A stretch of 64,000 nucleotides of DNA from an uncultured Bacteroidales bacterium (lineage in GTDB: Bacteria; Bacteroidota; Bacteroidia; Bacteroidales; Bacteroidaceae), in assembly GCA_902788865.1 (NCBI GenBank), contig CADALZ010000005.1, positions 1 through 64,000 of the forward strand, in the 5' to 3' direction. Shown here piece by piece: positions 43,127-51,401 of the stretch. Position 1 is the stretch's first letter. Each line of letters opens with the position of its first letter. The position numbers and the translations under genes were made by a program. The notes under the pieces are model-generated. The model saw only the letters and a program-made list of their open reading frames with translations. It had not been told where the DNA came from and ran no database searches.

Positions 43127-45406
43127 TCAGTCGTTATGCTCACGGTGTGGGCGATCGTTATGCTCACGGCGTGGGCGATCATTGAACTCACGGCGGTCGC
43201 TGTGCTCACGGCGCTCTTCGCGATGGCCGTCGCGATTCTCACGGCGTGGACGCTCAGGACGCTCCTGATAACCTTCTGGTTTTGGCAGCAGCACACGGTG
43301 AGAGAGTTTGAACTTACCCGTCTTATCATCAATGTCGAGCAGCTTCACTTCTATCTCGTCACCTTCGTGAATGCCAGCTTCCTCTACAGTCTCCAGACGC
43401 TTCCAGTCGATCTCGGAGATGTGCAGCAAGCCATCCTTGTTAGGCAGGAACTCTACGAAGCAGCCGTAAGGCATGATGCTCTTCACCTTACCGGTGTAGG
43501 TCTCGCCAATCTCTGGAACAGCCACGATAGCCTTGATCATATTTACTGCAGCATCGATGCTTGCCTTGTTGCTGGCAGCAATCTCAATCTGTCCACCTTG
43601 CTCGTCTTCTTCGATGGTGATGGTAGCACCAGTTTCTTCCTGCATACCCTGGATAATCTTTCCACCCGGGCCTATCACGGCACCAATGAACTCCTTAGGA
43701 ATAGTCATAGTGTAGATGCGTGGAGCATGAGGCTTCAGATCTTCACGAGGCTCTGCGATGGTCTCGGTGATCTTACCGAGGATGAACTCACGGCCTTGCT
43801 TTGCCTGCATGAGGGCCTTCTCCAGAATCTCATAAGAGAGACCATCTACCTTGATATCCATCTGGGTAGCGGTGATACCGTCACGTGTACCAGTCACCTT
43901 GAAGTCCATGTCACCCAGATGATCCTCATCACCTAAGATGTCTGAAAGAACCACATACTTGTCGCTCTCAGAGTCCTTGATCAGACCCATAGCGATGCCA
44001 GATACAGGTTTCTTGATCTTCACACCAGCATCCATCAGTGCCAACGTACCAGCACAAACGGTAGCCATAGAAGAAGAGCCATTAGACTCCAGAATATCTG
44101 AAACGATGCGGATCACATATGGATAGTCGGCAGGAATCTGACCCTTCAGGGCACGCCAAGCCAAATGGCCATGACCAATCTCACGACGGCCTACACCGCG
44201 CTGAGCCTTAGCCTCGCCCGTTGCGAATGGTGGGAAGTTGTAGTGGAGCAGGAAGCGCATCTTGCTGCGATCCAGCACATCGTCCACAATCTTCTCATCG
44301 AGTTTCGTACCCAGTGTACAGGTAGAGAGCGACTGTGTCTCACCACGGGTGAAGATAGCAGAGCCGTGAGGACCAGGCAGTGGACTTACCTCGCACCAGA
44401 TAGGACGAATCTCGGTTGGCACACGACCATCCAGACGCTTACCCTCATCGAGAACGCAACGACGCATAGCATCGCGCATCACATCATGGTAGTAACGATC
44501 CATCATGGCTTCTTTCTCGGCCAACTCGTCTTCTGTCAGGTCGGCATGTGCAGCAGCATACTGCTCCTTGAAATCTGCCAAAACCTTGTCGAATGCCTCG
44601 GCACGTGCATGCTTATCGAGTGCCTGCTTCGTGATGTCGTAAGCTGGCTGATACAGTTCCTTCTTCATCTGCTCACGCAGCTCTTCGTCATTAGTCTCGT
44701 GGCAATATTCACGCTTCACAGTAGAACCAACTTCCTCTGCCAGTTCCATCTGAGCCTTGCACATCACCTTGATGGCTTCATGACCAGCTTTCAGTGCACC
44801 GAGCAGGTCTTGTTCAGAAACCTCACTCATTTCGCCTTCCACCATCATGATATTCTCGTAAGTGGCACCTACCATAATATCCATGTCGGCATTCTTCAGT
44901 TGCTCGAAGGTTGGGTCGATGACATACTCGCCATTGATGCGAGCTACGCGAACCTCAGAGATAGGACCACCGAAAGGTATGTCAGAAACAGCCAGTGCTG
45001 CAGAAGCAGCCAGGCCAGCCAATGCGTCAGGCATATCTACGCCATCGGCAGAGAAGAGGATGATGTTTACATAAACTTCTGCATGATAATTGTCTGGGAA
45101 CAGAGGGCGAAGTGCACGGTCCACCAGACGGCAGGTCAGAATCTCATAGTCTGAAGCCTTGCCTTCACGTTTTGTAAATCCGCCAGGGAAACGGCCGAAT
45201 GCAGAAAACTTTTCCTTATACTCTACCTGCAACGGCATAAAATCTGTTCCGGGAACTGCGTCTTTTGCGGCACAAACAGTAGCCAACAGCATGGTGTTTC
45301 CCATGCGCAGCATTACAGCGCCATCTGCCTGTTTTGCCAGCTTTCCCGTTTCGAGTGTGATGGTTCTTCCATCAGGCAACTCGATTGTCTTAACGATTGG
45401 ATTCAT
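43127..45406 (-). CDS. pnp: Polyribonucleotide nucleotidyltransferase
   Basis: 759 residues. Two RNase PH domains ([41 protein letters not shown]), a KH domain ([17 protein letters not shown]) and an S1 domain ([20 protein letters not shown]) are followed by an Arg/His/Asp-rich tail of about 50 residues. The enzyme degrades RNA 3' to 5' by phosphorolysis. I take the ATG at 45406 because a minus-strand promoter element at 45459-45452 lies inside the longer frame that starts at 45454. The tail is coded by imperfect 24-base tandem repeats (43133-43180). Confidence 0.95.
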   Translation of the reverse strand: MNPIVKTIELPDGRTITLETGKLAKQADGAVMLRMGNTMLLATVCAAKDAVPGTDFMPLQVEYKEKFSAFGRFPGGFTKREGKASDYEILTCRLVDRALRPLFPDNYHAEVYVNIILFSADGVDMPDALAGLAASAALAVSDIPFGGPISEVRVARINGEYVIDPTFEQLKNADMDIMVGATYENIMMVEGEMSEVSEQDLLGALKAGHEAIKVMCKAQMELAEEVGSTVKREYCHETNDEELREQMKKELYQPAYDITKQALDKHARAEAFDKVLADFKEQYAAAHADLTEDELAEKEAMMDRYYHDVMRDAMRRCVLDEGKRLDGRVPTEIRPIWCEVSPLPGPHGSAIFTRGETQSLSTCTLGTKLDEKIVDDVLDRSKMRFLLHYNFPPFATGEAKAQRGVGRREIGHGHLAWRALKGQIPADYPYVIRIVSDILESNGSSSMATVCAGTLALMDAGVKIKKPVSGIAMGLIKDSESDKYVVLSDILGDEDHLGDMDFKVTGTRDGITATQMDIKVDGLSYEILEKALMQAKQGREFILGKITETIAEPREDLKPHAPRIYTMTIPKEFIGAVIGPGGKIIQGMQEETGATITIEEDEQGGQIEIAASNKASIDAAVNMIKAIVAVPEIGETYTGKVKSIMPYGCFVEFLPNKDGLLHISEIDWKRLETVEEAGIHEGDEIEVKLLDIDDKTGKFKLSHRVLLPKPEGYQERPERPRRENRDGHREERREHSDRREFNDRPRREHNDRPHREHND

Positions 45407-45451
45407 AAATGTTTTTCTAAAATTTCTTTTTATTACTTCATAAAATTCGTG

Positions 45452-45459
45452 CAAAGATA
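45452..45459 (-). promoter_or_regulatory. -7 element of pnp
   Basis: CAAAGATA on plus is TATCTTTG on minus, 46 bases before the pnp ATG. Confidence 0.65.
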
Positions 45460-45564
45460 CATAATTAATCGTTTCATGGAGAGTAAAAGGCTGAAAATCT
45501 TTAGCATTATTACATATTTTATACTTTTCTTGGCTTAGAAAGTGCTAAAATGGACAAAAAGCAC

Positions 45565-45572
45565 TATCTTTG
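45565..45572 (+). promoter_or_regulatory. -7 element of the thioredoxin-like lipoprotein gene
   Basis: TATCTTTG, 23 bases before the ATG at 45596. It shows that the longer frame starting at 45542 is not used. Confidence 0.65.
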
Positions 45573-45595
45573 TCGCTGCAAAAAAAGAAACGAAT

Positions 45596-46756
45596 ATGAA
45601 GAAACTGTTTATCATGGCACTTGCGCTGATGGCACTGAGTGCTTGCAATAATCAAACTGCTACCCCTCAAGGTGGGTTCCGCATCGAAGGAGAGGTCAGC
45701 GGTGCAGAAGGGAAGACGCTGGTGTTCGAGCATTCAGGCTTGCAAGGCATCATCCCTCTGGATTCTGTCAAATTGGGTACTGATGGTAAGTTTAGCTTTT
45801 CTTGGGCTCGCCCAGAAGCGCCAGACTTCTATCGTTTGCGTCTGGATAGAAACGTCATCAATTTGGCTGTAGATTCAACTGAAACCATCCAGGTGAAAGC
45901 CGCAGCCTCTCAGTTTGCTACAGCTTATCAAGTAGAGGGTTCTGAAGACTCCCAGAAAATCAAAGAGCTTACGCTGAAGCAGATAGAGATGCAGAATAAG
46001 GTGGATGCCATGGTTGATGCTGTGCAAAACGACCGCATGCCTGCCGGTGTATATCAAGACAGTCTGCTGAAAGTAGTCAATACTTACAAAGAGGAACTGA
46101 AGAATAAATATATCTTTGAGGCACCCAACAAGCCTTATGCTTACTTTGCTCTTTTTCAGCAGGTAGGTCAATATACGCTCTTCGATCCTCTGGCCAGTCG
46201 TGAAGACATGCGTGTGTTTGCTGCTGTGGCCACCAGTCTTCATGCTGCCTATCCTAATGCTCAACGTTCGCAGAATCTGTACAACATCGTCATTAAGGGT
46301 ATGCAGAACGATCGCCGTAGTCAGGGGCAAGAGATAGAACTGCCTGCTGAGGCTTATACTGAGTCTGGTTTGATAGACATCGCATTGCGCGACTTGCAGG
46401 GAAATGAGCATAAGCTCTCAGATCTTACAGGTAAGGTGGTGTTGCTGGATTTCACTGTTTATCAGAGCGATTTCTCTGCCAATCACAACTATATGCTGCG
46501 TGACATCTATGATAGGTACCATGAGCGTGGCTTGGAGATTTACCAGATTTCATTGGATACCAATGAGCATTTCTGGAAGCTCACTGCAGATAATCTGCCT
46601 TGGATTTGCGTGCGTGATGAGCTGGGTACTAATTCTCGGAATGTGGCTTCCTACAATGTGCAGACTATCCCTACCATCTACCTTATTAATAGGGAGGGAG
46701 AATTGCATGCCAGTCAGGAATCTACGCTCGAAGCAGCCGTTAAAAGTCTGCTATAA
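45596..46756 (+). CDS. DUF4369/thioredoxin-like lipoprotein, second SxxS example
   Basis: 386 residues from the ATG at 45596, with lipobox LMALSAC (lipidated Cys near residue 16). The DUF4369 domain (FRIEGEVSGAEGKTLVFEH) is followed by a helical linker and a thioredoxin fold. At the active site the sequence DFTVYQSDFSANHN aligns with DFWAxWCxxC, so both cysteines are serine (Ser291 and Ser294). The cis-Pro loop VQTIPTIYLINREG is kept. This repeats the replacement seen in the protein at 5768. A redox role is unlikely. Confidence 0.85.
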   Translation: MKKLFIMALALMALSACNNQTATPQGGFRIEGEVSGAEGKTLVFEHSGLQGIIPLDSVKLGTDGKFSFSWARPEAPDFYRLRLDRNVINLAVDSTETIQVKAAASQFATAYQVEGSEDSQKIKELTLKQIEMQNKVDAMVDAVQNDRMPAGVYQDSLLKVVNTYKEELKNKYIFEAPNKPYAYFALFQQVGQYTLFDPLASREDMRVFAAVATSLHAAYPNAQRSQNLYNIVIKGMQNDRRSQGQEIELPAEAYTESGLIDIALRDLQGNEHKLSDLTGKVVLLDFTVYQSDFSANHNYMLRDIYDRYHERGLEIYQISLDTNEHFWKLTADNLPWICVRDELGTNSRNVASYNVQTIPTIYLINREGELHASQESTLEAAVKSLL

Positions 46757-46810
46757 AGGCGCTTAGGTAACAAAAATAATACAAATTGTGTTAAAAAGCA
46801 TCTTTTTTTA

Positions 46811-46842
46811 TTTGATTGGATGCTTTTAAACGCTTATCTTTG
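46811..46842 (+). promoter_or_regulatory. Promoter of the greA leader
   Basis: TTTG at 46811-46814 and TATCTTTG at 46835-46842, 20 bases apart, match the Bacteroidota consensus. Confidence 0.75.
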
Positions 46843-46847
46843 CAGCG

Positions 46848-46905
46848 TAAAAGTCTGGAAAGAGGGTTCCAACATGTATGGCATGTTGGAATTCTTTTTG
46901 TTTTT
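46848..46905 (+). terminator. Intrinsic terminator in the greA leader
   Basis: The perfect 10-base stem TTCCAACATG/CATGTTGGAA (46867-46876 with 46882-46891) is followed by TTCTTTTTGTTTTT. It lies between the promoter at 46811 and the greA start, so most transcripts could end as a short RNA of about 58 bases (46848-46905). Confidence 0.75.
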
Positions 46906-46946
46906 ATTCTGTTTTTGAAGGTAATAATAAATAAAGGAGGAATTAT

Positions 46947-47411
46947 ATGGCTTATATGTCACAAGAGGGCTATGACAAGTTGGTAGCCCAATTAAGACGC
47001 ATGGAGGCGGTGGACCGTCCCCGCGTCATAGAAGCTATCCGGGAGGCACGTGATAAGGGCGACCTTTCTGAGAATGCCGAGTATGATGCTGCTAAAGAAG
47101 AGCAGGGTCTTCTGGAAGGGAAGATCAATGAGTTGAAGCAAATCATTGCCGATGCCAAGATTATCGATGCATCTAAGTTGAAGACAGATACTGTGCAGAT
47201 ATTGAACAAGGTGGAGTTGAAGAACCTGAAGAATGGCATGAAGATGAGCTATACCATTGTGTCGGATACAGAGGCCAACCTGAAGCAAGGTAAGATCTCT
47301 GTAAATACGCCTATTGCACAGGGTTTGCTGGGTAAGAAGGTAGGCGACCAGGTGGCTATCAAGGTGCCAAGTGGTATCATCAACTTAGAGATTCTGAGTA
47401 TTTCATTCTAA
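46947..47411 (+). CDS. greA: Transcription elongation factor GreA
   Basis: 154 residues, the normal length. The N-terminal coiled-coil (GYDKLVAQLRRMEAVDRPRV, REARDKGDLSENAEYDAAKE) carries the acidic tip residues that enter the RNA polymerase secondary channel and stimulate transcript cleavage. The C-terminal FKBP-like domain follows. A strong AAGGAGG sits 8 bases before the ATG. The HIT gene begins 13 bases after the stop. A terminated leader precedes it. Confidence 0.96.
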   Translation: MAYMSQEGYDKLVAQLRRMEAVDRPRVIEAIREARDKGDLSENAEYDAAKEEQGLLEGKINELKQIIADAKIIDASKLKTDTVQILNKVELKNLKNGMKMSYTIVSDTEANLKQGKISVNTPIAQGLLGKKVGDQVAIKVPSGIINLEILSISF

Positions 47412-47424
47412 TAATTTGAGTCTT

Positions 47425-47817
47425 ATGGCAACCATTTTTAGTAGAATCGTAGCAGGTGAGATTCCATGCTACAAGATAGCAGAAAACGAGAAATTCTTCT
47501 CATTCCTTGACATCAATCCGTTGGTGAAAGGGCACACGCTGGTCATTCCTAAGCAGGAAGTAGATTATATCTTCGACTTGAGTGATGAAGACCTTGCCGA
47601 GATGACCGTCTTTGCTAAGAAGATAGCTGTGGCCGTGAAGAAAGCCTTCCCTTGTCGTAAGGTAGGCATGGCTGTGCTGGGTTTGGAAGTGCCCCATGCA
47701 CATATCCACTTGGTACCTATGCAGACAGAGAAAGATCTGATCCTGTCTAATCCGAAACTTTCACTCCCTGCCGAGGAGATGGAAAAGATAGCAGCAGCCA
47801 TCCGCGCAGAGCTTTAA
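47425..47817 (+). CDS. HIT-family hydrolase
   Basis: 130 residues from the ATG at 47425 (MATIFSRIVAGEIPCYKI). The histidine triad is HAHIHLVPM near the end, and GHTLVIPKQEVDYIFDL is typical of HINT-type nucleotide phosphoramidases. Function in the cell is not established. It shares the greA transcript and is followed by a strong terminator. Confidence 0.94.
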   Translation: MATIFSRIVAGEIPCYKIAENEKFFSFLDINPLVKGHTLVIPKQEVDYIFDLSDEDLAEMTVFAKKIAVAVKKAFPCRKVGMAVLGLEVPHAHIHLVPMQTEKDLILSNPKLSLPAEEMEKIAAAIRAEL

Positions 47818-47840
47818 GAAATAAAGTTGGAAAATTATGA

Positions 47841-47884
47841 AATGAACCCCGAAAGTCAGACAAAAACTTTCGGGGTTCATTTTT
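47841..47884 (+). terminator. Terminator of greA-HIT
   Basis: A 14-base perfect stem TGAACCCCGAAAGT/ACTTTCGGGGTTCA (47843-47856 with 47866-47879) with a 9-base loop and a T-run. It may also work on the minus strand for manC. Confidence 0.9.
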
Positions 47885-47886
47885 AA

Positions 47887-47956
47887 CTCTAAACTCTAAA
47901 CTCTAAACTCTAAACTCTAAACCCTAAACCCTAAGCCCTAAACTCAAAACCCTAAA
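47887..47956 (-). repeat. CTCTAAA/CCCTAAA heptamer array containing the manC stop
   Basis: Ten 7-base units: five CTCTAAA, then CCCTAAA and variants (CCCTAAG, CTCAAAA). On the manC strand the unit reads TTTAGAG or TTTAGGG, and the manC stop TAG (47954-47952) is part of the unit nearest the gene. The same unit occurs at 16748-16787. Confidence 0.92.
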
Positions 47957-49043
47957 CATATTCCTCCCCCATTTTTATCCGGGTGTCGTTCACATATTTA
48001 CGGATAGCACTTTCGTTATCTTTCTTGCAAATCAGCAGCACATTGTCGCTTTCTGCCACCAAGAAGTCTTCCAAGCCATCTATTACGGCCAACTTTCCTT
48101 TTGGCATCACTACGATGTTGTTTTTGCAGTTGTACAGCATAGACTTTCCTTTCAGCGTCACATTCATGGTGTCATCCTTTGGAGAGAGGTCGTAGAGCGA
48201 TCCCCAAGTACCAAGGTCAGACCATCCGAAGTCGCCCAGGGCTACGATGACATTGCTGGCCTTACTGGCTTTCTCCATCACCCCGTAGTCGATAGATACA
48301 TTCGGGCACGATGGGAAAATTTCGTCTATATAAGGCTGCTCTTTGTCAGTGCCATAAACCTCAGGCTTCGCATAGAGAATATTTGTCAGCTCTGGGATGC
48401 TTGTTCCCAGAGCCTTGATGATGCTATTCACGTTCCACATGAAGAGCCCCGAGTTCCAATAATATTCCCCGCTCTCCAAGAACACCTTGGCGAGTTCCAG
48501 TTCTGGCTTCTCAGTGAATGTCTTCACCTTATAATACTTGTCGCGTACATGCTCTGCTATCTGAATGTAGCCATAACCCGTCTCAGGGCGGTTAGGTCTG
48601 ATGCCCAGCGTGATGAGCTTATCTGTCGAAGCCGCCATCTTCAGTCCGCTGGTGATAGCATCCAGAAATTCCTGTTCTTTCAGAATCAGGTGGTCACTCG
48701 GAGCCACTACGATATTGGCTTCCGGGTTTAGTGCCCGAATGTGGTAAGAAGCCCAAGCTATACATGGAGCCGTATTACGGCGCATAGGTTCCGGCAAGAT
48801 CTGCGCCTTGCTGATTTCTGGCAGCTGCTTGCAGATTAAGTCGGCATAAGCCTCGTTGGTCACAAAGAAGATATTCTCCGTAGGAATTACCTTGCTGAAT
48901 CTGTCGAATGTCTGCTGGAGGAGCGAACGTCCTGTTCCGAAGAAATCTAGGAATTGTTTAGGAAGAGTCTTACGGCTGATAGGCCAAAAGCGGCTTCCAA
49001 TGCCACCGCACATCACTACACAGAAGTTATTTTTATTTTCCAT
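47952..49043 (-). CDS. manC: Mannose-1-phosphate guanylyltransferase
   Basis: 363 residues. The nucleotidyltransferase signature GGIGSRFWPISRKTLPKQFL includes the GTP-binding loop; MRRNTAPCIAWASYH and FTEKPELELAKVFL (metal and sugar-binding regions) follow, with the C-terminal GDFGWSDLGTWGSLY. It makes GDP-mannose for glycans. I take the ATG at 49043 (MENKNNF); a further ATG lies three codons upstream at 49052. No other GDP-sugar gene is nearby. Confidence 0.9.
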   Translation of the reverse strand: MENKNNFCVVMCGGIGSRFWPISRKTLPKQFLDFFGTGRSLLQQTFDRFSKVIPTENIFFVTNEAYADLICKQLPEISKAQILPEPMRRNTAPCIAWASYHIRALNPEANIVVAPSDHLILKEQEFLDAITSGLKMAASTDKLITLGIRPNRPETGYGYIQIAEHVRDKYYKVKTFTEKPELELAKVFLESGEYYWNSGLFMWNVNSIIKALGTSIPELTNILYAKPEVYGTDKEQPYIDEIFPSCPNVSIDYGVMEKASKASNVIVALGDFGWSDLGTWGSLYDLSPKDDTMNVTLKGKSMLYNCKNNIVVMPKGKLAVIDGLEDFLVAESDNVLLICKKDNESAIRKYVNDTRIKMGEEYV

Positions 49044-49169
49044 AGTCAACATGTTCTAAAAGTTCGATGCTAATATAAATCATGTTTTTCTTATAAAAAA
49101 ACTTTTTATGATAAATTTCGAAATTTATTATTTTTTATGCTAAAGTGTTGTAGTTTCAGAAAAAAGCCT

Positions 49170-49177
49170 TATCTTTG
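49170..49177 (+). promoter_or_regulatory. -7 element of tRNA-Leu
   Basis: TATCTTTG, 18 bases upstream of the mature tRNA 5' end. Confidence 0.6.
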
Positions 49178-49195
49178 CATCCGCATTCGCAAAAT

Positions 49196-49277
49196 GCCCA
49201 GATGGCGGAATCGGTAGACGCGCTGGTCTCAAACACCAGTGGGGCAACCCATCCCGGTTCGACCCCGGGTCTGGGTA
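49196..49277 (+). tRNA. tRNA-Leu (CAA)
   Basis: 82 bases. Acceptor GCCCAGA/TCTGGGT, anticodon arm CTGGTCTCAAACACCAG with anticodon CAA, a long variable arm, T arm CCCGGTTCGACCCCGGG, discriminator A. CCA is not encoded. Confidence 0.95.
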
Positions 49278-49292
49278 CAACGCAAAAATCTC

Positions 49293-49330
49293 AATCCCTC
49301 GTAAGTCAATGGCTTATGAGGGATTTTACT
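49293..49330 (+). terminator. Terminator of tRNA-Leu
   Basis: AATCCCTCGTAAG (49293-49305) pairs with CTTATGAGGGATT (49313-49325) with one mismatch and is followed by TTACTTTT. Confidence 0.75.
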
Positions 49331-49401
49331 TTTCTAAGGTGTAAATAATATGCAAAAAGGACAAAACACATGCTATTGAGGAGTTCCACAGCGGTGTCTA
49401 T

Positions 49402-49695
49402 TCATTCCCTTTCCCGCCTCCAATACCTTTTCAGCCGATTATACCCTTCCACGCCCAGGATGGTGAGACCACCATATTGGCAGGTCTAGGCAAGGCCGAA
49501 GAGAATGGTCCAGAGCAGCCCTTTGGCAGCAGCACTGATGGGGAGTAGCATTTGGGCAAAAGACAAGATGTAGAAGGGGATGCAGCAGAGCAAGACGATG
49601 ACTCCAGTGCGAAATGAGAGCGACTGGAGCCACGTCTTGATTTTATCAAATAAGTTGGTAAAAGCCTTCTTGTCCATAGGTTTATCACTTTTCAT
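49402..49695 (-). pseudogene. Small membrane protein interrupted by an in-frame TAG
   Basis: A 97-codon minus-strand frame beginning MKSDKPMDKKAFTNLFDKIK with two hydrophobic stretches (FRTGVIVLLCCIPFYILSFA; ISAAAKGLLWTILFGLA). A TAG at 49488-49486 cuts it, but the same frame continues with TCQYGGLTILGVEGYNRLKR to a TGA at 49404-49402. The stop falls where an AAG (Lys) would be a single base away. The ATG at 49695 overlaps the thioesterase stop in an ATGA, so the gene belongs to the thioesterase/carbonic anhydrase operon. The function of the intact protein is unknown. Confidence 0.65.
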
Positions 49696-50159
49696 TCTTC
49701 TACCTCGCAATGCACGAAGCCCATTTCCTTGGCCTTCTCCTCATTCATCAGGAAGTAGGTGGTTTCACCTTCTACGCAGACCTCGCCAGCAGCATTGGTG
49801 ATTTCGGCATGGATGAACAGCAGATTGCGCATCTGCTTCACGATGTTGGCGCGGATGGTAAGCACAGGCTCATTGGTGGAGATGGCTTTGCGGAACTTGA
49901 CGCTCAGATTGGTGGTGAATCCGCTGGTCTGCATCTTGCGAGTGACCACCCAACCGCAGGTCTCGTCTATCAGCGTGCTAAGCACACCACCATGCATGGT
50001 ATCTACCCAGCCTTGATAGTTGCGCTCTGGATGCCAGTAACTTACGATGTAGTCGCCATCCTCAAAGAACTCCATGTGGAGTCCGAAGGGATTATTGGGC
50101 GCACAGCCGAAGCAGTTGTATTTTGGATGGTTGCTCCAGGGATTGATGATCTTTTTCAT
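49692..50159 (-). CDS. PaaI-like hotdog-fold thioesterase
   Basis: 155 residues with the acyl-CoA thioesterase pattern: FGLHMEFFEDGDYIVSYW, then GWVDTMHGGVLSTLIDETCG with the hotdog helix and the catalytic Asp/Glu region, and FRKAISTNEPVLTIRA, EVCVEGETTYFLM. The N-terminal YNCFGCAPNNPFGL resembles the cysteine motif of YbgC/PaaI-like proteins. Substrate is unknown. It lies 11 bases after the carbonic anhydrase gene. Confidence 0.88.
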   Translation of the reverse strand: MKKIINPWSNHPKYNCFGCAPNNPFGLHMEFFEDGDYIVSYWHPERNYQGWVDTMHGGVLSTLIDETCGWVVTRKMQTSGFTTNLSVKFRKAISTNEPVLTIRANIVKQMRNLLFIHAEITNAAGEVCVEGETTYFLMNEEKAKEMGFVHCEVEE

Positions 50160-50170
50160 ATGGTATTCGT

Positions 50171-50725
50171 CTATTCTATTTCCTCCAGTGCTCCAGTTTC
50201 AGAGTCGATGATGAAGCCACGCACCACCACATCCTTTGGCACCAGTGGATGCGTCTTGATGGTTTCCACTGTCTTCCTCACAGACTCTGGCGTGTCCTTG
50301 AATCCTTCCAGCCAGTGATGCAGGTCGATGCCGCACTTGCTGATGGTGTCCAGCGTCTCGTCTGTCACACCACGGTCTATCATCTGATGGTGGAAGTGGT
50401 CGTAGCTCATGTGACAGGCACCACAGTGAGAGTGCGCCACCACCATGATTTCTTCCACGCCCAGTTCGTAGATGGCCACGATGAGGCTGCGCATGGCAGA
50501 GTCGAAGGCAGAAATCACCAGTCCGCCAGCGTTCTTGATGATCTTGGCATCGCCGTTCTTCAGGCCTAAAGCAGCAGGAAGCAGCTCCGTGAGGCGTGTG
50601 TCCATGCAGCTCAGCACAGCCAACTTCTTGTCTGGATATTTGTCCGTCAGATACTTCTCGTAGCCCTTACTGGCCACAAAAGTCTTGTTGTAGTCAATAA
50701 TCTGGTCAATCATAGTTTCATACAT
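50171..50725 (-). CDS. Beta-class carbonic anhydrase
   Basis: 184 residues. Zinc ligands are Cys40 in LSCMDTRL, His and Cys in HSHCGACHM at about residues 97-105, and the catalytic Asp42/Arg44 pair is present. NAGGLVISAFDSAMRSL is typical. Short length fits the clade III (Cab-like) type. It overlaps the C_GCAxxG_C_C gene stop by one base (TAATG), so they are coupled. Confidence 0.93.
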   Translation of the reverse strand: MYETMIDQIIDYNKTFVASKGYEKYLTDKYPDKKLAVLSCMDTRLTELLPAALGLKNGDAKIIKNAGGLVISAFDSAMRSLIVAIYELGVEEIMVVAHSHCGACHMSYDHFHHQMIDRGVTDETLDTISKCGIDLHHWLEGFKDTPESVRKTVETIKTHPLVPKDVVVRGFIIDSETGALEEIE

Positions 50726-51222
50726 TATTTATTAGGTGATAGATACTTCTTCTTCAGATACTTGGCAAAGATACGCGCTGCACTCTCTACTTTGGCAGCA
50801 CACGGACGAATCTTGTAGTATTCAGCAGTGCGGGGAGAAGCCACGTAGCTCGACTGTGCTTTTTCCACTCCCTTCAGGCCTAATATCTCGGCACAGATCA
50901 AGCTGCCGTTGTCGGCCTTCGACTGTGCCAATAATTCCTGCACCACCTTGTAGCAGGCCGACTTTCCCTCACGGTCGTCACCCTCGGTCTGTCCGCAGTC
51001 CAAGCCCACCAGTATCACGATGCCCGACACAGCACCGCACATCATGCGCATGCGACCTACACCGCCTCCGAATCCAGCAGCGATGCGCTTCGCCATCACT
51101 TCGTCGAGATCGTATAGGTCGGCAAAAGCAGCCACCACACTCTGGCAGCAGCCATAGCCCGCCATGAAGTTCTCTACAGCGCGTCCTACTCGCCCTTCCA
51201 GCTCTTGTTCATCGATTCTCAT
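50725..51222 (-). CDS. C_GCAxxG_C_C family protein
   Basis: 165 residues with the cysteine pattern of the family: YGCCQSVVAAF, MMCGAVSG, DCGQTEG and SACYKVVQEL, then ICAEILGL. The conserved cysteines suggest redox-active or metal-binding function, which is not established. I take the ATG at 51222: a -7 element at 51256-51249 leaves little leader for the ATG at 51237. It heads a four-gene operon with carbonic anhydrase, thioesterase and the broken membrane protein. Confidence 0.85.
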   Translation of the reverse strand: MRIDEQELEGRVGRAVENFMAGYGCCQSVVAAFADLYDLDEVMAKRIAAGFGGGVGRMRMMCGAVSGIVILVGLDCGQTEGDDREGKSACYKVVQELLAQSKADNGSLICAEILGLKGVEKAQSSYVASPRTAEYYKIRPCAAKVESAARIFAKYLKKKYLSPNK

Positions 51223-51326
51223 ATCTCGTTTTTGCATTTATTGTCTGCCAAAGTTAGGAATAAATAAAGAAATGACAAATAGGTATGGCAAATAGCTTGC
51301 TAAAAATGCAAATACTGAAATAAAAG

Positions 51327-51358
51327 TTTGCATAATTCGGTTTGTTTCACTACATTTG
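51327..51358 (+). promoter_or_regulatory. Promoter of the NifU-like/GGGtGRT operon
   Basis: TTTG at 51327-51330 and TACATTTG at 51351-51358 are 20 bases apart, matching the consensus. Confidence 0.7.
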
Positions 51359-51401
51359 TCATTCATTTAGCTAACTAATTTATTTTTAAATCAAAGAGAA
51401 T

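Noticed and set aside
45407..45454. Upstream start for pnp giving 16 extra residues
   Set aside because: A consensus minus-strand promoter element lies at 45459-45452, so transcription would begin downstream of that start; the ATG at 45406 gives the usual N-terminus.
47887..47956. CRISPR array or true telomere repeat
   Set aside because: The 7-base units are contiguous with no spacers and lie inside a chromosome-like gene context next to a normal gene, so neither a CRISPR nor a replicon end is indicated.
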